A stretch of 9,929 nt of DNA from Nitrospinota bacterium (GTDB lineage: Bacteria > Nitrospinota > Nitrospinia > UBA9942): contig DNJG01000053.1 in assembly GCA_003489165.1 (NCBI GenBank), forward strand, positions 1-9,929, in the 5' to 3' direction. The notes beneath the pieces were generated by a model. The model was not told the DNA's origin and ran no database searches. It saw only the letters and a list, made by a program, of their open reading frames with translations. The translations under genes and the position numbers were made by a program. The number at the start of each line of letters is the position of its first letter. Position 1 is the stretch's first letter. This document shows positions 1-6,902 of this stretch, one piece after another.

Positions 1-58
1 ATTTTATTCATCAGGGTTTTCTATTCCAATTTATAATAACAGATTATAAATGTTATAT

Positions 59-262
59 TTAATTAAAACCTTTTACATTTACAGCCTGAAGTCCTTTCTC
101 TCCCTGTGTTACATCAAATTCAACCTCCTGCCCTTCTTTCAATGTCTTAAATCCCTCTCCCTTAATTGCAGAGAAGTGGACAAATACATCCTCACCATTT
201 TCCTGTTTTATAAATCCATATCCCTTTGATTCATTAAACCACTTTACTGTACCCTTTGCCAT
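59..262 (-). CDS. cspA: CspA-family cold-shock protein
   Basis: A 67-residue single cold-shock domain, the usual full length for CspA-type proteins, which bind single-stranded RNA and DNA in the cytoplasm and melt mRNA structure. The start MAKGTVKWFN, the RNP1 motif KGYGFI (residues 13-18) and the RNP2 motif VFVHF (residues 26-30) are intact, with the nucleic-acid-stacking aromatics W8, F17, F27, H29 and F30 present. The start is supported by a GGAGG ribosome-binding site at 273-277 (minus strand), 10 nt before the ATG. It lies 73 bp downstream of the M23 peptidase gene on the same strand; that gap contains a long inverted repeat (286-331) which would lie just ahead of the ribosome-binding site. 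The family identity is certain. Whether this paralogue is cold-induced or constitutive cannot be told from the sequence, so the symbol denotes the family. Confidence 0.97.
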   Translation of the reverse strand: MAKGTVKWFNESKGYGFIKQENGEDVFVHFSAIKGEGFKTLKEGQEVEFDVTQGEKGLQAVNVKGFN

Positions 263-285
263 TCTTTTAAAACCTCCATCCTAAC

Positions 286-331
286 TATAGATAATAGACA
301 TTCAATATAAATTTGATGTCTATAATCTATA
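286..331 (-). promoter_or_regulatory. 16-bp inverted repeat upstream of the cold-shock gene
   Basis: Arms 286-301 and 316-331 are complementary at 15 of 16 positions around a 14-nt AT-rich spacer. On the minus strand the repeat starts 4 nt after the M23 stop codon and ends 8 nt before the GGAGG of the cold-shock gene. The stem is almost all A/T and no U-tract follows it on the minus strand, so it is not a standard intrinsic terminator. It could be an mRNA leader hairpin that affects translation with temperature, as leaders of cold-shock mRNAs can, or a palindromic protein-binding site. The repeat is directly visible; its role is inference. Confidence 0.6.
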
Positions 332-335
332 AAAA

Positions 336-1256
336 TTAACTTTCTTCTAATATATATCTGAGCGGATTTACCGGCACACCGTTCAGAACCACCTCATAAT
401 GCAGGTGTGGACCTGTGCTTCTGCCAGTATTTCCAACCTGGGCAACTGACTGCCCTCTCTTTACCCTATCCCCCATGTTTACAAGAAGCCTTGCATTGTG
501 TCCATACCTTGTAACTACACCATACCCATGGTCTATCTCCAATATATTTCCATAGCTTAAATCCTTGCCTGCTCTAACAACTATCCCATCTGCTGGGGAT
601 ATTACCTGGGCATTCATCCTCGTTGCTACATCTATACCTTCATGCACCTCCTTCCTGTCTGTAAATGGTGATAGCCTATATCCAAATCCGCTCGTAACCC
701 AGCCTTTTACAGGCCAGATAGATGGGGTTGATGATAACAACGATTCCTGTTCTTTGAAAAATTCATCCAATTCCTGAAAACTTATTTCCTGAGACCTTGC
801 CTGATTATTTAATTCATCTATATCCTTATTTAACTCCTCAATTATATTTTTACCCTCAAAAGGGAGAATTGATGTATATGTATCCGTCTCTCTGTCGTCA
901 ATACCTCCAACACCCCATTTCTGTGCCAATGTTGGTGTCCCGTTTCCTTCTAAGGATGTTATCACTCTGAGCTTTCTGTCAAACCTATCAAGCCTTGCCA
1001 TCTGATGATCAAAGTCTTTAACCTTCTGGACAAACTGCTGAATCTGTAGCCTCTGCTCCCTCGTTTCTTTTCTTAAACCTTCCAGCTCTATTACCTCTTT
1101 ACTTAATTTTATGTGGCGGTAGAATAGAAAAGCGGAGGTAAATGTTATAAGAATGAATACACCGAGGAGAATCTTTGCAGATTTTTCGGATATGCTAAAA
1201 CGACGGAGTTTCCCTGATATATCAGGTATCACCATTATAGTATATTGTTTTGGCAT
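336..1256 (-). CDS. Membrane-anchored M23-family metallopeptidase
   Basis: A 306-residue protein. A short basic N-terminus is followed by one membrane segment (about residues 28-46), a charged helical, probably coiled-coil stretch (about 50-95 and 135-172), and a C-terminal LytM/peptidase M23 domain (about 180-300). The zinc-site residues are complete: H205 and D209 in HEGID, and H286 in the HLH motif at 284-286. The second catalytic histidine position, H253 in YGHN, is also present. M23 enzymes cut peptide cross-links in peptidoglycan, and here the catalytic domain would face the periplasm. Because the site is intact, an active endopeptidase is likelier than an EnvC/NlpD-type activator. The ribosome-binding site is modest (AGAGGG, about 5 nt before the ATG at 1256). 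A sigma-70-like promoter lies upstream (1352-1381). The substrate bond and physiological role are not determinable here. Confidence 0.95.
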   Translation of the reverse strand: MPKQYTIMVIPDISGKLRRFSISEKSAKILLGVFILITFTSAFLFYRHIKLSKEVIELEGLRKETREQRLQIQQFVQKVKDFDHQMARLDRFDRKLRVITSLEGNGTPTLAQKWGVGGIDDRETDTYTSILPFEGKNIIEELNKDIDELNNQARSQEISFQELDEFFKEQESLLSSTPSIWPVKGWVTSGFGYRLSPFTDRKEVHEGIDVATRMNAQVISPADGIVVRAGKDLSYGNILEIDHGYGVVTRYGHNARLLVNMGDRVKRGQSVAQVGNTGRSTGPHLHYEVVLNGVPVNPLRYILEES

Positions 1257-1316
1257 ATACGCCCTCTCTATGTGAGACTTTTTACCCTCTTACTGTTAGA
1301 TGCCTTGCAGTCAAAT

Positions 1317-1340
1317 AATGGGGTTTATACCTGCCCCATT
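1317..1340 (-). promoter_or_regulatory. Hairpin in the M23 mRNA leader
   Basis: AATGGGG (1317-1323) pairs perfectly with CCCCATT (1334-1340) around a 10-nt loop. It lies at or just after the predicted transcription start, about 60 nt before the M23 start codon. No U-tract follows on the minus strand, so termination is unlikely. A stabilising 5' hairpin or a protein-binding site are both possible. The hairpin is visible; function is unknown. Confidence 0.45.
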
Positions 1341-1351
1341 AAAACTGTCTA

Positions 1352-1381
1352 ATTACAACACAACAACCTTATATTTGTCAA
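1352..1381 (-). promoter_or_regulatory. Sigma-70-type promoter for the M23 peptidase gene
   Basis: On the minus strand a perfect -35 TTGACA (1376-1381) is followed after an 18-bp spacer by TGTAAT (1352-1357), which matches 5 of 6 bases of the -10 consensus. Transcription would begin near 1344 and give a leader of about 90 nt containing the hairpin at 1317-1340. This supports separate transcription of the M23 gene, possibly reading on into the cold-shock gene. Confidence 0.6.
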
Positions 1382-1446
1382 GTGCTTTCAGCCATTCTTT
1401 TATTTTACCTTATAATCTATTTTTTTATCAAAAATCGAATTGCCAT

Positions 1447-1635
1447 TTATATCTCATCCTCATCAAAATCAATCCCCCTCCAATCCTTCATACACTCCCT
1501 TGTTATCTTTCTTATCGCATCTTTTTCCCTTCTAATGGGCTTCTTTTTCTTAGCTTCTTTATTCAGAAAACCTTTACCGCTTGAAAAATCGTGGTCTTCC
1601 TTTTGACCTCCGACCATTCCCTTATTGTTATCCAT
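1447..1635 (-). CDS. Small hypothetical protein, highly charged
   Basis: A possible 62-residue cytoplasmic protein that I do not recognise. The N-terminal third is glycine/asparagine-rich and probably disordered. The middle is strongly basic (KKKK at about 34-37, then RRE) and likely helical, and the C-terminus is acidic (FDEDEI). One cysteine is at about residue 48; there is no membrane segment or signal peptide. In favour of a real gene: protein-like composition, same strand as its neighbours and a Shine-Dalgarno-like sequence upstream. Against: that sequence (1655-1665) is about 19 nt from the ATG, much too far for normal use, and an in-frame stop between them removes an upstream start. 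The next in-frame ATG is at residue 7. It may also be a chance frame. Confidence 0.42.
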   Translation of the reverse strand: MDNNKGMVGGQKEDHDFSSGKGFLNKEAKKKKPIRREKDAIRKITRECMKDWRGIDFDEDEI

Positions 1636-1654
1636 AAAACTACTACCTTACAAT

Positions 1655-1665
1655 TCACCTCCTTT
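1655..1665 (-). promoter_or_regulatory. Perfect Shine-Dalgarno sequence with no well-placed start codon
   Basis: The minus strand reads AAAGGAGGTGA, a full match to the 3' end of 16S rRNA. The nearest in-frame usable ATG of the small gene is about 19 nt downstream. The closer TTG is followed at once by a TAA stop. It either serves the 62-residue gene with unusual spacing or is fortuitous. Confidence 0.35.
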
Positions 1666-1690
1666 CAAATAAGAACAAAAACCTCACAAA

Positions 1691-1780
1691 ATCACAGATG
1701 AACACGGATAAACACAGAGAAACAATGAAATAATAAAATGATTTATCTTGTCCATGTTTATCCGTGATAAATCCGTGGTA
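1691..1780. repeat. Inverted repeat made of 10-11 bp units (CACGGATAAA type)
   Basis: Two arms of about 32 bp face each other around an AT-rich centre. A 12-bp core is perfectly inverted (1703-1714 against 1755-1766). The left arm reads as successive 10-bp units CACAGATGAA, CACGGATAAA, CACAGAGAAA. The right arm, on the other strand, reads CACGGATTTAT, CACGGATAAA, CATGGACAAG. It sits downstream of the deoxyhypusine-synthase-like gene. A minus-strand frame of 65 codons (1852-1655) crosses it, but its residues are largely the translation of the repeat, so I do not call a gene. The design matches the elements at 2925-3033 and 9068-9139. Confidence 0.8.
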
Positions 1781-1854
1781 GTTTTTATAATTTTCTAATA
1801 AAAATGGGTATTCCCCAAAATTATGGGGTGTTAATAGAAGTGGATACTTCATAC

Positions 1855-2895
1855 TTAGAGAGTCATCTTCAAATCTTCTTTAATGATAAATTTTGGCATC
1901 CTTCTCTTTTTTGTATTGAAATTGTCTGCCACACCTGTGGCTATAATTGGCAATGCTATCGTGGCATCTGAATGCAGTGACACACTGCGGGCATCCCTTG
2001 CAATCTTCCCCCATGACTGTGCCTCTTTGAATGTGCATCCAGAGAGTCCGCCCCAGTGGGGTGCATCGGCAGTAATCTGGATTGCATATCTATGACCTTC
2101 CGATACAGAATCGCTGATTATAGAAGCGGTAACTTCAGTTTGCTGTATAAAATTCTTCGGCGTCCCTCCTCCTACATATATTACACCTGTAGATTTTGAT
2201 TTACTTGCAACCTCTGCAGTCTCAAGAACATCTTTCACCATATCAAACTGGATATTGTTTGACCCTTCCGCCCTCCCAGCCGCAAGTGCTATACCTATTG
2301 AACTATCTCCTACGGCAGGACAATAAATTGGAACATTTGCCTTGTATGCAGATGTAAGGATTCCTTCAACTTTACTAATCTTTGAGAGTTTTCCTCCGAG
2401 AAGATATAAAAACTCCCTCGTTGTTACTGACCTTTTTCCTGAAACAACTTTAGGGTCTAATCCCCTTGCCCAGATTTTTATAAAGTTATCTGCCTTTCTG
2501 AACTCCTGCTCAGATGCAAAGACATCATATATCCTGTCTATCCCTTTTTCAAACAGCTTTATATCGTCAACCTCATGGCTGCCTTGAAAATGGAATCTGC
2601 CAAGTGTCTCATGGCAGTCATGAAAGAGATTTGCACCAGTAGATACAAGGCAGTCAATATATCTGTTCTTTATAAGATATGCAATTATTCCTCTCATTCC
2701 GGCAGGCACCATGGCACCAGCAAGACCAAAAAATATCGTAGTCCTGTCATTCAGCATCCTCACCCATATATCACGGGCCAATGCCAGATTTTTCCCTTGA
2801 AAGGCACTATTCCCCATCGTATCTAACAGTGCCTTTACTGAATTCCCCTTCTTAATCTCTTGCGGCTTTATCTTAACCTGTAAAAAATTACTCAT
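1855..2895 (-). CDS. Deoxyhypusine synthase-like protein
   Basis: A 346-residue cytoplasmic protein of the deoxyhypusine synthase family, full length for archaeal and bacterial members. Eukaryotic and archaeal enzymes use NAD to move the aminobutyl group of spermidine onto a lysine of eIF5A/aIF5A. Family landmarks visible here are the NAD-binding-type segments GLAGAMVPAGMRG (57-69), STGANLFHD (85-93) and VGGGTPKNF (241-249), then DAPHWGGLSGCT (277-288), and the catalytic lysine K297 in SWGKI. Bacteria lack eIF5A, so the acceptor must differ. Relatives in bacteria include homospermidine synthases, and a polyamine aminobutyl transfer is the best guess, but no polyamine gene is nearby to support it. 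The start at 2895 has GAGGT about 10 nt upstream. A promoter-like site (3077-3104) and an inverted repeat in the leader precede it. Family assignment is secure; substrate is unknown. Confidence 0.93.
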   Translation of the reverse strand: MSNFLQVKIKPQEIKKGNSVKALLDTMGNSAFQGKNLALARDIWVRMLNDRTTIFFGLAGAMVPAGMRGIIAYLIKNRYIDCLVSTGANLFHDCHETLGRFHFQGSHEVDDIKLFEKGIDRIYDVFASEQEFRKADNFIKIWARGLDPKVVSGKRSVTTREFLYLLGGKLSKISKVEGILTSAYKANVPIYCPAVGDSSIGIALAAGRAEGSNNIQFDMVKDVLETAEVASKSKSTGVIYVGGGTPKNFIQQTEVTASIISDSVSEGHRYAIQITADAPHWGGLSGCTFKEAQSWGKIARDARSVSLHSDATIALPIIATGVADNFNTKKRRMPKFIIKEDLKMTL

Positions 2896-2924
2896 TTAAT
2901 TTTATACCTCAAGAACAAAGACTT

Positions 2925-3033
2925 GAACACAAATAACACGAATGGTACGAATAACTACTAATTACAGAAAATATTTTTACTTTCAATTTTAGTTTTTATT
3001 CGTGCCATTCGTATATTCGTGAAATTCGTGTTC
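2925..3033. repeat. Inverted repeat made of 8-9 bp units (CACGAAT type)
   Basis: The left arm (2925-2954) and right arm (2997-3033) are imperfect inverted copies around a 42-bp AT-rich spacer. The right arm, read on the minus-to-plus complement, contains four copies of ACGAAT at 9, 8 and 9 bp spacing. The left arm has two copies plus a variant ACAAAT, so the arms differ by about one unit. The element lies between the AsmA-like gene and the deoxyhypusine-synthase-like gene. It would be transcribed in the leader of the latter if the promoter at 3077-3104 is used, forming a long hairpin about 30 nt before its start codon. Confidence 0.8.
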
Positions 3034-3076
3034 CAGAATTTTATAATTTTCTATACATTTAAAAAGTGAAAATCAG

Positions 3077-3104
3077 TTTACACTATAAAAATATAGCCTG
3101 TCAA
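3077..3104 (-). promoter_or_regulatory. Candidate promoter for the deoxyhypusine synthase-like gene
   Basis: On the minus strand, TTGACA (3099-3104, perfect -35) is followed after 16 bp by TGTAAA (3077-3082, 4 of 6 matches to the -10). Transcription from here would give a leader of about 175 nt that includes the inverted repeat at 2925-3033. The -35 is convincing and the -10 is only fair. Confidence 0.4.
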
Positions 3105-3154
3105 GGCATTAGTTCAGAACATTAGTTCTTTTTGTCAAAGAATCTATAACTGGT

Positions 3155-6100
3155 TTATTTTTTTGGAGATAGCAGTTCCTTTGGGGCTGATAGAAGCCTC
3201 TTAAAAACACCGAGGATACCTTCTCCCAATGACTCAAATGGCACAGCCGTAATCTCGGGGTCATTCATATCGCCCTTTACTGCATAATAAAACACTATAA
3301 GTGCCTTTTTGTCCCCTGTTAAAATCCTGCCGGCAAGAGGTATGCTGCTTATTATTTTATCTACTGTCTGAAACGGCTGGACACCTACAACCATATTCAT
3401 CTGTTTAGTTCTCATATTAATTTCCCCCACTGTCGTTATTCTCATTGAATCGCTGTCTATAAGCAAATCCTCTGTTTCTGCAATGCCATTTTTTATTTCA
3501 AAATTAGCAATTATTGAATTGTAAGGCATTCCCTCCGTTACAAGGTCAGGGAGCTTAAATTTGAATATCTGATACACATTCAAAAGGGAGAATATCTTTG
3601 AGAGGATATGAAACCTGTTTATATTTCCACTGTGCATTTCAATATGGATATTTCCATTTAGCGTTTTCTTTATTTCTGCCAGACCCTTGCCTTTTCCTGA
3701 AATATTACTATTAATATTCAAACTGCCATGTATATCACGAAAACCCACAGGCAGCTTCTCATACAGGTTTTCTATATTCATGTTTATTATCTTATTATTC
3801 AGAAAAATTTCAGTTCCCTCTTCTTTATCCCAATTCAGCCACCCCTTTGCTATATAGTTTCCGCCAAAACCGCTAAATAACAGATTTTTTACTTTCAGAA
3901 TCTCACCGTTATAATAAATATTGAATAACAGGTTTTCAAACGGAATCCCCATTGCCTTACCTTTATTTAAGGCCATCTTCCCCCTCCATGTAATTGTTCT
4001 TAATGGGGACTCTGCCTTTTCTTTACCCTCTGTGGAGATTTCCTCTTTTGAAGAAGTAAGAGTTTGTCCTGTTATGTCTTTGGACGGGAAAAATTTATCA
4101 AAGTTGAAATGTGAGGCATTGAGGGCAAATTCAACAATAGGGTTTGAAAATTCTTTTACACTTGCACTAAACCTGACAGTAGAATCACCAAAAACTCCAT
4201 CTGCTGATGATATAAATATTCTGTCCCCTGTAAAATCGGCAGTTGCATTAAGGTTATTGACAGGCATGGGGAGGTAGGTTAATTTAAAGTCCGCACTTTT
4301 AACTGACAGCCTCCCTTTTAATTTTGTATCTCTTATATTTTTCATGTATCCCACTGCATTTAACTGGAGAGATGCCATGCCTGATGCACCTGAGTCTTCA
4401 GCTCTTGTGAGGAATTTAACAACATCAGTGATATTCATTTCATTTGTAGAGACAGAAAGGATGAATTTTGGATTGCTATAATTATGCGCCTTTCCGTTTA
4501 TATTTATCCTTGCTGTTTTTAAAAATACGACTAAATTATCAATGTTAATGGTATCTGAATTTATCCTCCCATCAAATTGAATGCGATTTGGATAACCCTT
4601 ATCCTTTTCAAGCCATACATCGTATTTATATGAAGCATCTGTCAGGTCAAGAGTCTGTGAGACGCTGAAATTGCCCTTACTCCCCTTTAAATAACAGTTT
4701 ATCTCAGATACACCTTCTGCCTTTGAGAGTTTTTTTATCTTATCCAATCCGAGACTCAATGCATCGAGCAGATTAAATCTGGAATAAAAATTTATGTCTA
4801 TCAACGGATTCTGGGATTTAAAGTCTTTAACAACACCTTTGATGCTAAACTTTGAATCCCTCATATTCCCGTTCAGTTTTTTTATGAGTATTTCTTCGGG
4901 TGAAAAATGAATGGAACCAGCCATATTTTCAAGAGGAAGCATAATATTAGCATGGTTAATAGTTACTCCTTTAACTTCAGCATCCACTTCTATTCGTATC
5001 GGGGGCGTATTCTTCGGCAGGGGGCCGGCAATTTTTATCTCGGCAGTAACGATACCTGATTTAGCATCTATATTTTTTTTATACTGCAGTGGAACATGCT
5101 TTAATAAAGTGTCTTTTGCTTTGCGAATATCTGCATCCCCTTTTATAGAAAGTCTTAAATATGGAATAGATAAAAGCTCTGAAATAGAGCCTTTGAGACT
5201 AATAATTCTACATCCCTCATAATTGCCGGTTACATCCGAGAATATCAGATTTCCGTCCTTTAATGTTATCAAGCCTTTTAGCTTTCTTAATGGATACCCC
5301 CCTTTTTCTATATCCAGACTTAAATCCTTAACATCAACAACCCCTGAAAGTAATTTAAAATTTGAAGAGTCGCCTAAATTTATCAATTCTCTTAACTTTC
5401 CTGAAAAGTTCACCCTCTTGACTTCCAATTCCCCTCCCTTAATAATATCTTCAAAAATTTCTGAAGCCTTTGAAGAATGAATCTTTCCTCTTATATACCT
5501 TTTACTTTTATCTATATCCAATCTGGGTATGGAAAGGTCAAGGTTAATTGTGGTTTCATCAGGCTTAAATCCATAAATTGAGCATTTGCCATTAATCAAT
5601 AAGTCTTCTACTTTAAATTGGATATTTTCAAAATTTAGTAAATCCCCCTTTAAGTTCAGCATATACTTAATAGAGGCTTGATGAGGCTTTGTTGGGTCAG
5701 AAAGCACCTCTCTCCTAAAACCTTTATCACTAGAGCCATATTGAGAAAAATCTAATGCCCTGAAGATTATGTCCCCTGAAGATTCAAATCCATCTTTTAA
5801 ATTTCCCTCTATCGAAGTATCAATATTAAGCAATCCCTCCTGCTGACTGCCTATAACCGATATCTCGGGTGGAAAATATTTTTTCAGATAATCACTGAAT
5901 CGGTTTAGAGGCAATGAATTGACCTTTATATGCCCTCCCCAATTAAAATTGGTGAGATATAGATAAATAAAATGATGGTGCTGTTCTGCATATTCAGTAT
6001 CCCGTATCGCATTTTTTATTGTCCCGGTTAGTTCAATTGTTGAGGGTTGATACTCATTTACTAAGATTCCGTTTGCTTTAAATTTCATCAGTTTGCGGAA

Positions 6101-6742
6101 GAAGGGTTTTTCTACAATCATATTCAGTTTATTAAACTCAATAAGGTTAGGTTTTTCAGATATAAAGTTGTCTATAAAGGTTAGATGGCTGTCAATTATC
6201 CTAATATCACTCAACATAGGTATAAACTCAAACTGAAGAGTACTTAAAAAATGTTTGACCAGCAAAAAGATTGATTTCTTCTCTTCTAAGACATATCCCC
6301 TTTCCTTCTCAGCCTTGAGTTCTAAGGGCGGTGTAGTGTAATTAGAAATTATCCTTGAAATATTAAAATACCCTTCTCTGTCCCTACTTGCGGATATATC
6401 TGCACCTTCAATATATAAGTTTCTGATTACTATTGTCCTTTGTTTGATGAGGGGGGTAATCTTTATAAGTGTCTTTATCCTTTTTGATGAGAATATGCTT
6501 AATTCGGTTTCTCTTTCTTTTATTGATACATTGTTCAACTCCAATTCTATTCCGTTCTTTATTGCAAACTGTATATTGCCTATGGAGATAGATGACCTCG
6601 TATAGTCACTCAGCCTCTTTTCTATTAATCCCTTATAATTATTTATATTTAGAAAGATGGGGGCAAGATTAATTAGAGCAGCTAAGAAGAATAAGAAAAA
6701 AAGGATGGATAATAGAAACCTTATTCTTGTTTTTCTTTTCAT
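3155..6742 (-). CDS. Large AsmA/YhdP-like inner-membrane-anchored protein
   Basis: A 1195-residue protein. A basic start is followed by one membrane segment (about residues 9-31), an AsmA-type N-terminal segment, a very long periplasmic region of repeated short beta strands, and an AsmA-like C-terminal domain (about 985-1170). The C-terminal stretch carries the family pattern VGVQPFQTVDKI, then IPLAGRILTG, then KGDMNDPE. A hydrophilic, probably flexible linker (about 890-912, rich in S, E, K) interrupts the strand-rich region. AsmA-like proteins such as YhdP and TamB span the periplasm as hydrophobic-grooved bridges and move phospholipid to the outer membrane. Length and C-terminus resemble YhdP most. 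The start is the only ATG available after an in-frame stop 12 nt upstream, yet only a weak GAG-type ribosome-binding site is visible. Family role is established; the cargo here is inferred. Confidence 0.92.
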   Translation of the reverse strand: MKRKTRIRFLLSILFFLFFLAALINLAPIFLNINNYKGLIEKRLSDYTRSSISIGNIQFAIKNGIELELNNVSIKERETELSIFSSKRIKTLIKITPLIKQRTIVIRNLYIEGADISASRDREGYFNISRIISNYTTPPLELKAEKERGYVLEEKKSIFLLVKHFLSTLQFEFIPMLSDIRIIDSHLTFIDNFISEKPNLIEFNKLNMIVEKPFFRKLMKFKANGILVNEYQPSTIELTGTIKNAIRDTEYAEQHHHFIYLYLTNFNWGGHIKVNSLPLNRFSDYLKKYFPPEISVIGSQQEGLLNIDTSIEGNLKDGFESSGDIIFRALDFSQYGSSDKGFRREVLSDPTKPHQASIKYMLNLKGDLLNFENIQFKVEDLLINGKCSIYGFKPDETTINLDLSIPRLDIDKSKRYIRGKIHSSKASEIFEDIIKGGELEVKRVNFSGKLRELINLGDSSNFKLLSGVVDVKDLSLDIEKGGYPLRKLKGLITLKDGNLIFSDVTGNYEGCRIISLKGSISELLSIPYLRLSIKGDADIRKAKDTLLKHVPLQYKKNIDAKSGIVTAEIKIAGPLPKNTPPIRIEVDAEVKGVTINHANIMLPLENMAGSIHFSPEEILIKKLNGNMRDSKFSIKGVVKDFKSQNPLIDINFYSRFNLLDALSLGLDKIKKLSKAEGVSEINCYLKGSKGNFSVSQTLDLTDASYKYDVWLEKDKGYPNRIQFDGRINSDTINIDNLVVFLKTARININGKAHNYSNPKFILSVSTNEMNITDVVKFLTRAEDSGASGMASLQLNAVGYMKNIRDTKLKGRLSVKSADFKLTYLPMPVNNLNATADFTGDRIFISSADGVFGDSTVRFSASVKEFSNPIVEFALNASHFNFDKFFPSKDITGQTLTSSKEEISTEGKEKAESPLRTITWRGKMALNKGKAMGIPFENLLFNIYYNGEILKVKNLLFSGFGGNYIAKGWLNWDKEEGTEIFLNNKIINMNIENLYEKLPVGFRDIHGSLNINSNISGKGKGLAEIKKTLNGNIHIEMHSGNINRFHILSKIFSLLNVYQIFKFKLPDLVTEGMPYNSIIANFEIKNGIAETEDLLIDSDSMRITTVGEINMRTKQMNMVVGVQPFQTVDKIISSIPLAGRILTGDKKALIVFYYAVKGDMNDPEITAVPFESLGEGILGVFKRLLSAPKELLSPKK

Positions 6743-6807
6743 CTCGTTTTTATCATTTTATCTTATGATAATGAATGGCAGGGATATTTTAACCTAAATA
6801 ATGCATT

Positions 6808-6896
6808 AACCACAGAAGACACAGAACTTTTATTATCAAGGAGTCAGAAAGTCATAGTTTCAGAGAAAAAATTTTTACCTTTACCCGTGCCTTTAC
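6808..6896. repeat. Mosaic of short repeat fragments between mgtC-like and asmA-like genes
   Basis: Three different short repeat types lie side by side. At 6808-6826 there is CACAGAAGA followed by CACAGAA, a 9-bp periodic unit like one arm of the other intergenic repeats. At 6840-6854 there is GGAGTCAGAAAGTCA, with AGTCA repeated about 8 bp apart. At 6877-6896, on the minus strand, there is GTAAAGG, then CACGG, then GTAAAGGT, so the GTAAAGG motif occurs twice. No inverted partner arm is seen for the first. The gap (6743-6902) otherwise shows no gene and no convincing promoter or terminator. Confidence 0.5.
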
Positions 6897-6902
6897 TTTT
6901 TA

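Larger units (their letters stand above)
1257..1854. other. Gene-poor 600-bp stretch
   Basis: This stretch between the M23 and deoxyhypusine-synthase-like genes holds four things: the M23 promoter and leader hairpin (1317-1381), a possible 62-residue small gene on the minus strand (1447-1635), a perfect but distant Shine-Dalgarno sequence (1655-1665), and an inverted repeat built of 10-11 bp units (1691-1780). The remaining sequence is AT-rich, and I see no RNA gene, insertion sequence or clear intrinsic terminator in it. Plus-strand frames that are open here encode only hydrophobic, low-complexity products and look like the antisense of the lysine/glutamate-rich small gene. Confidence 0.7.

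Noticed and set aside
30..50. TTTATAA/TTATAAA palindrome after the cold-shock gene as a terminator
   Set aside because: The 7-bp stem is entirely A/T and no U-run directly follows it on the minus strand.
1300..1606. Two plus-strand frames encoding hydrophobic small proteins
   Set aside because: They are antisense to the lysine/glutamate-rich small gene and its flank, lack ribosome-binding sites and show low-complexity composition.
1813..1828. CCCCA/TGGGG hairpin as a terminator for the deoxyhypusine-synthase-like gene
   Set aside because: The stem is only 5 bp and the T-run on the minus strand begins 8 nt after it, too far for a standard intrinsic terminator.
1655..1852. 65-codon minus-strand frame right after the deoxyhypusine-synthase-like gene
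   Set aside because: Most of it is translated inverted repeat and the hydrophobic C-terminal half is the reading of that repeat; no ribosome-binding site precedes its ATG.
1691..3033. CRISPR array
   Set aside because: The repeated units are 8-11 bp, contiguous and inverted between arms; there are no unique spacers of regular length and no cas genes.
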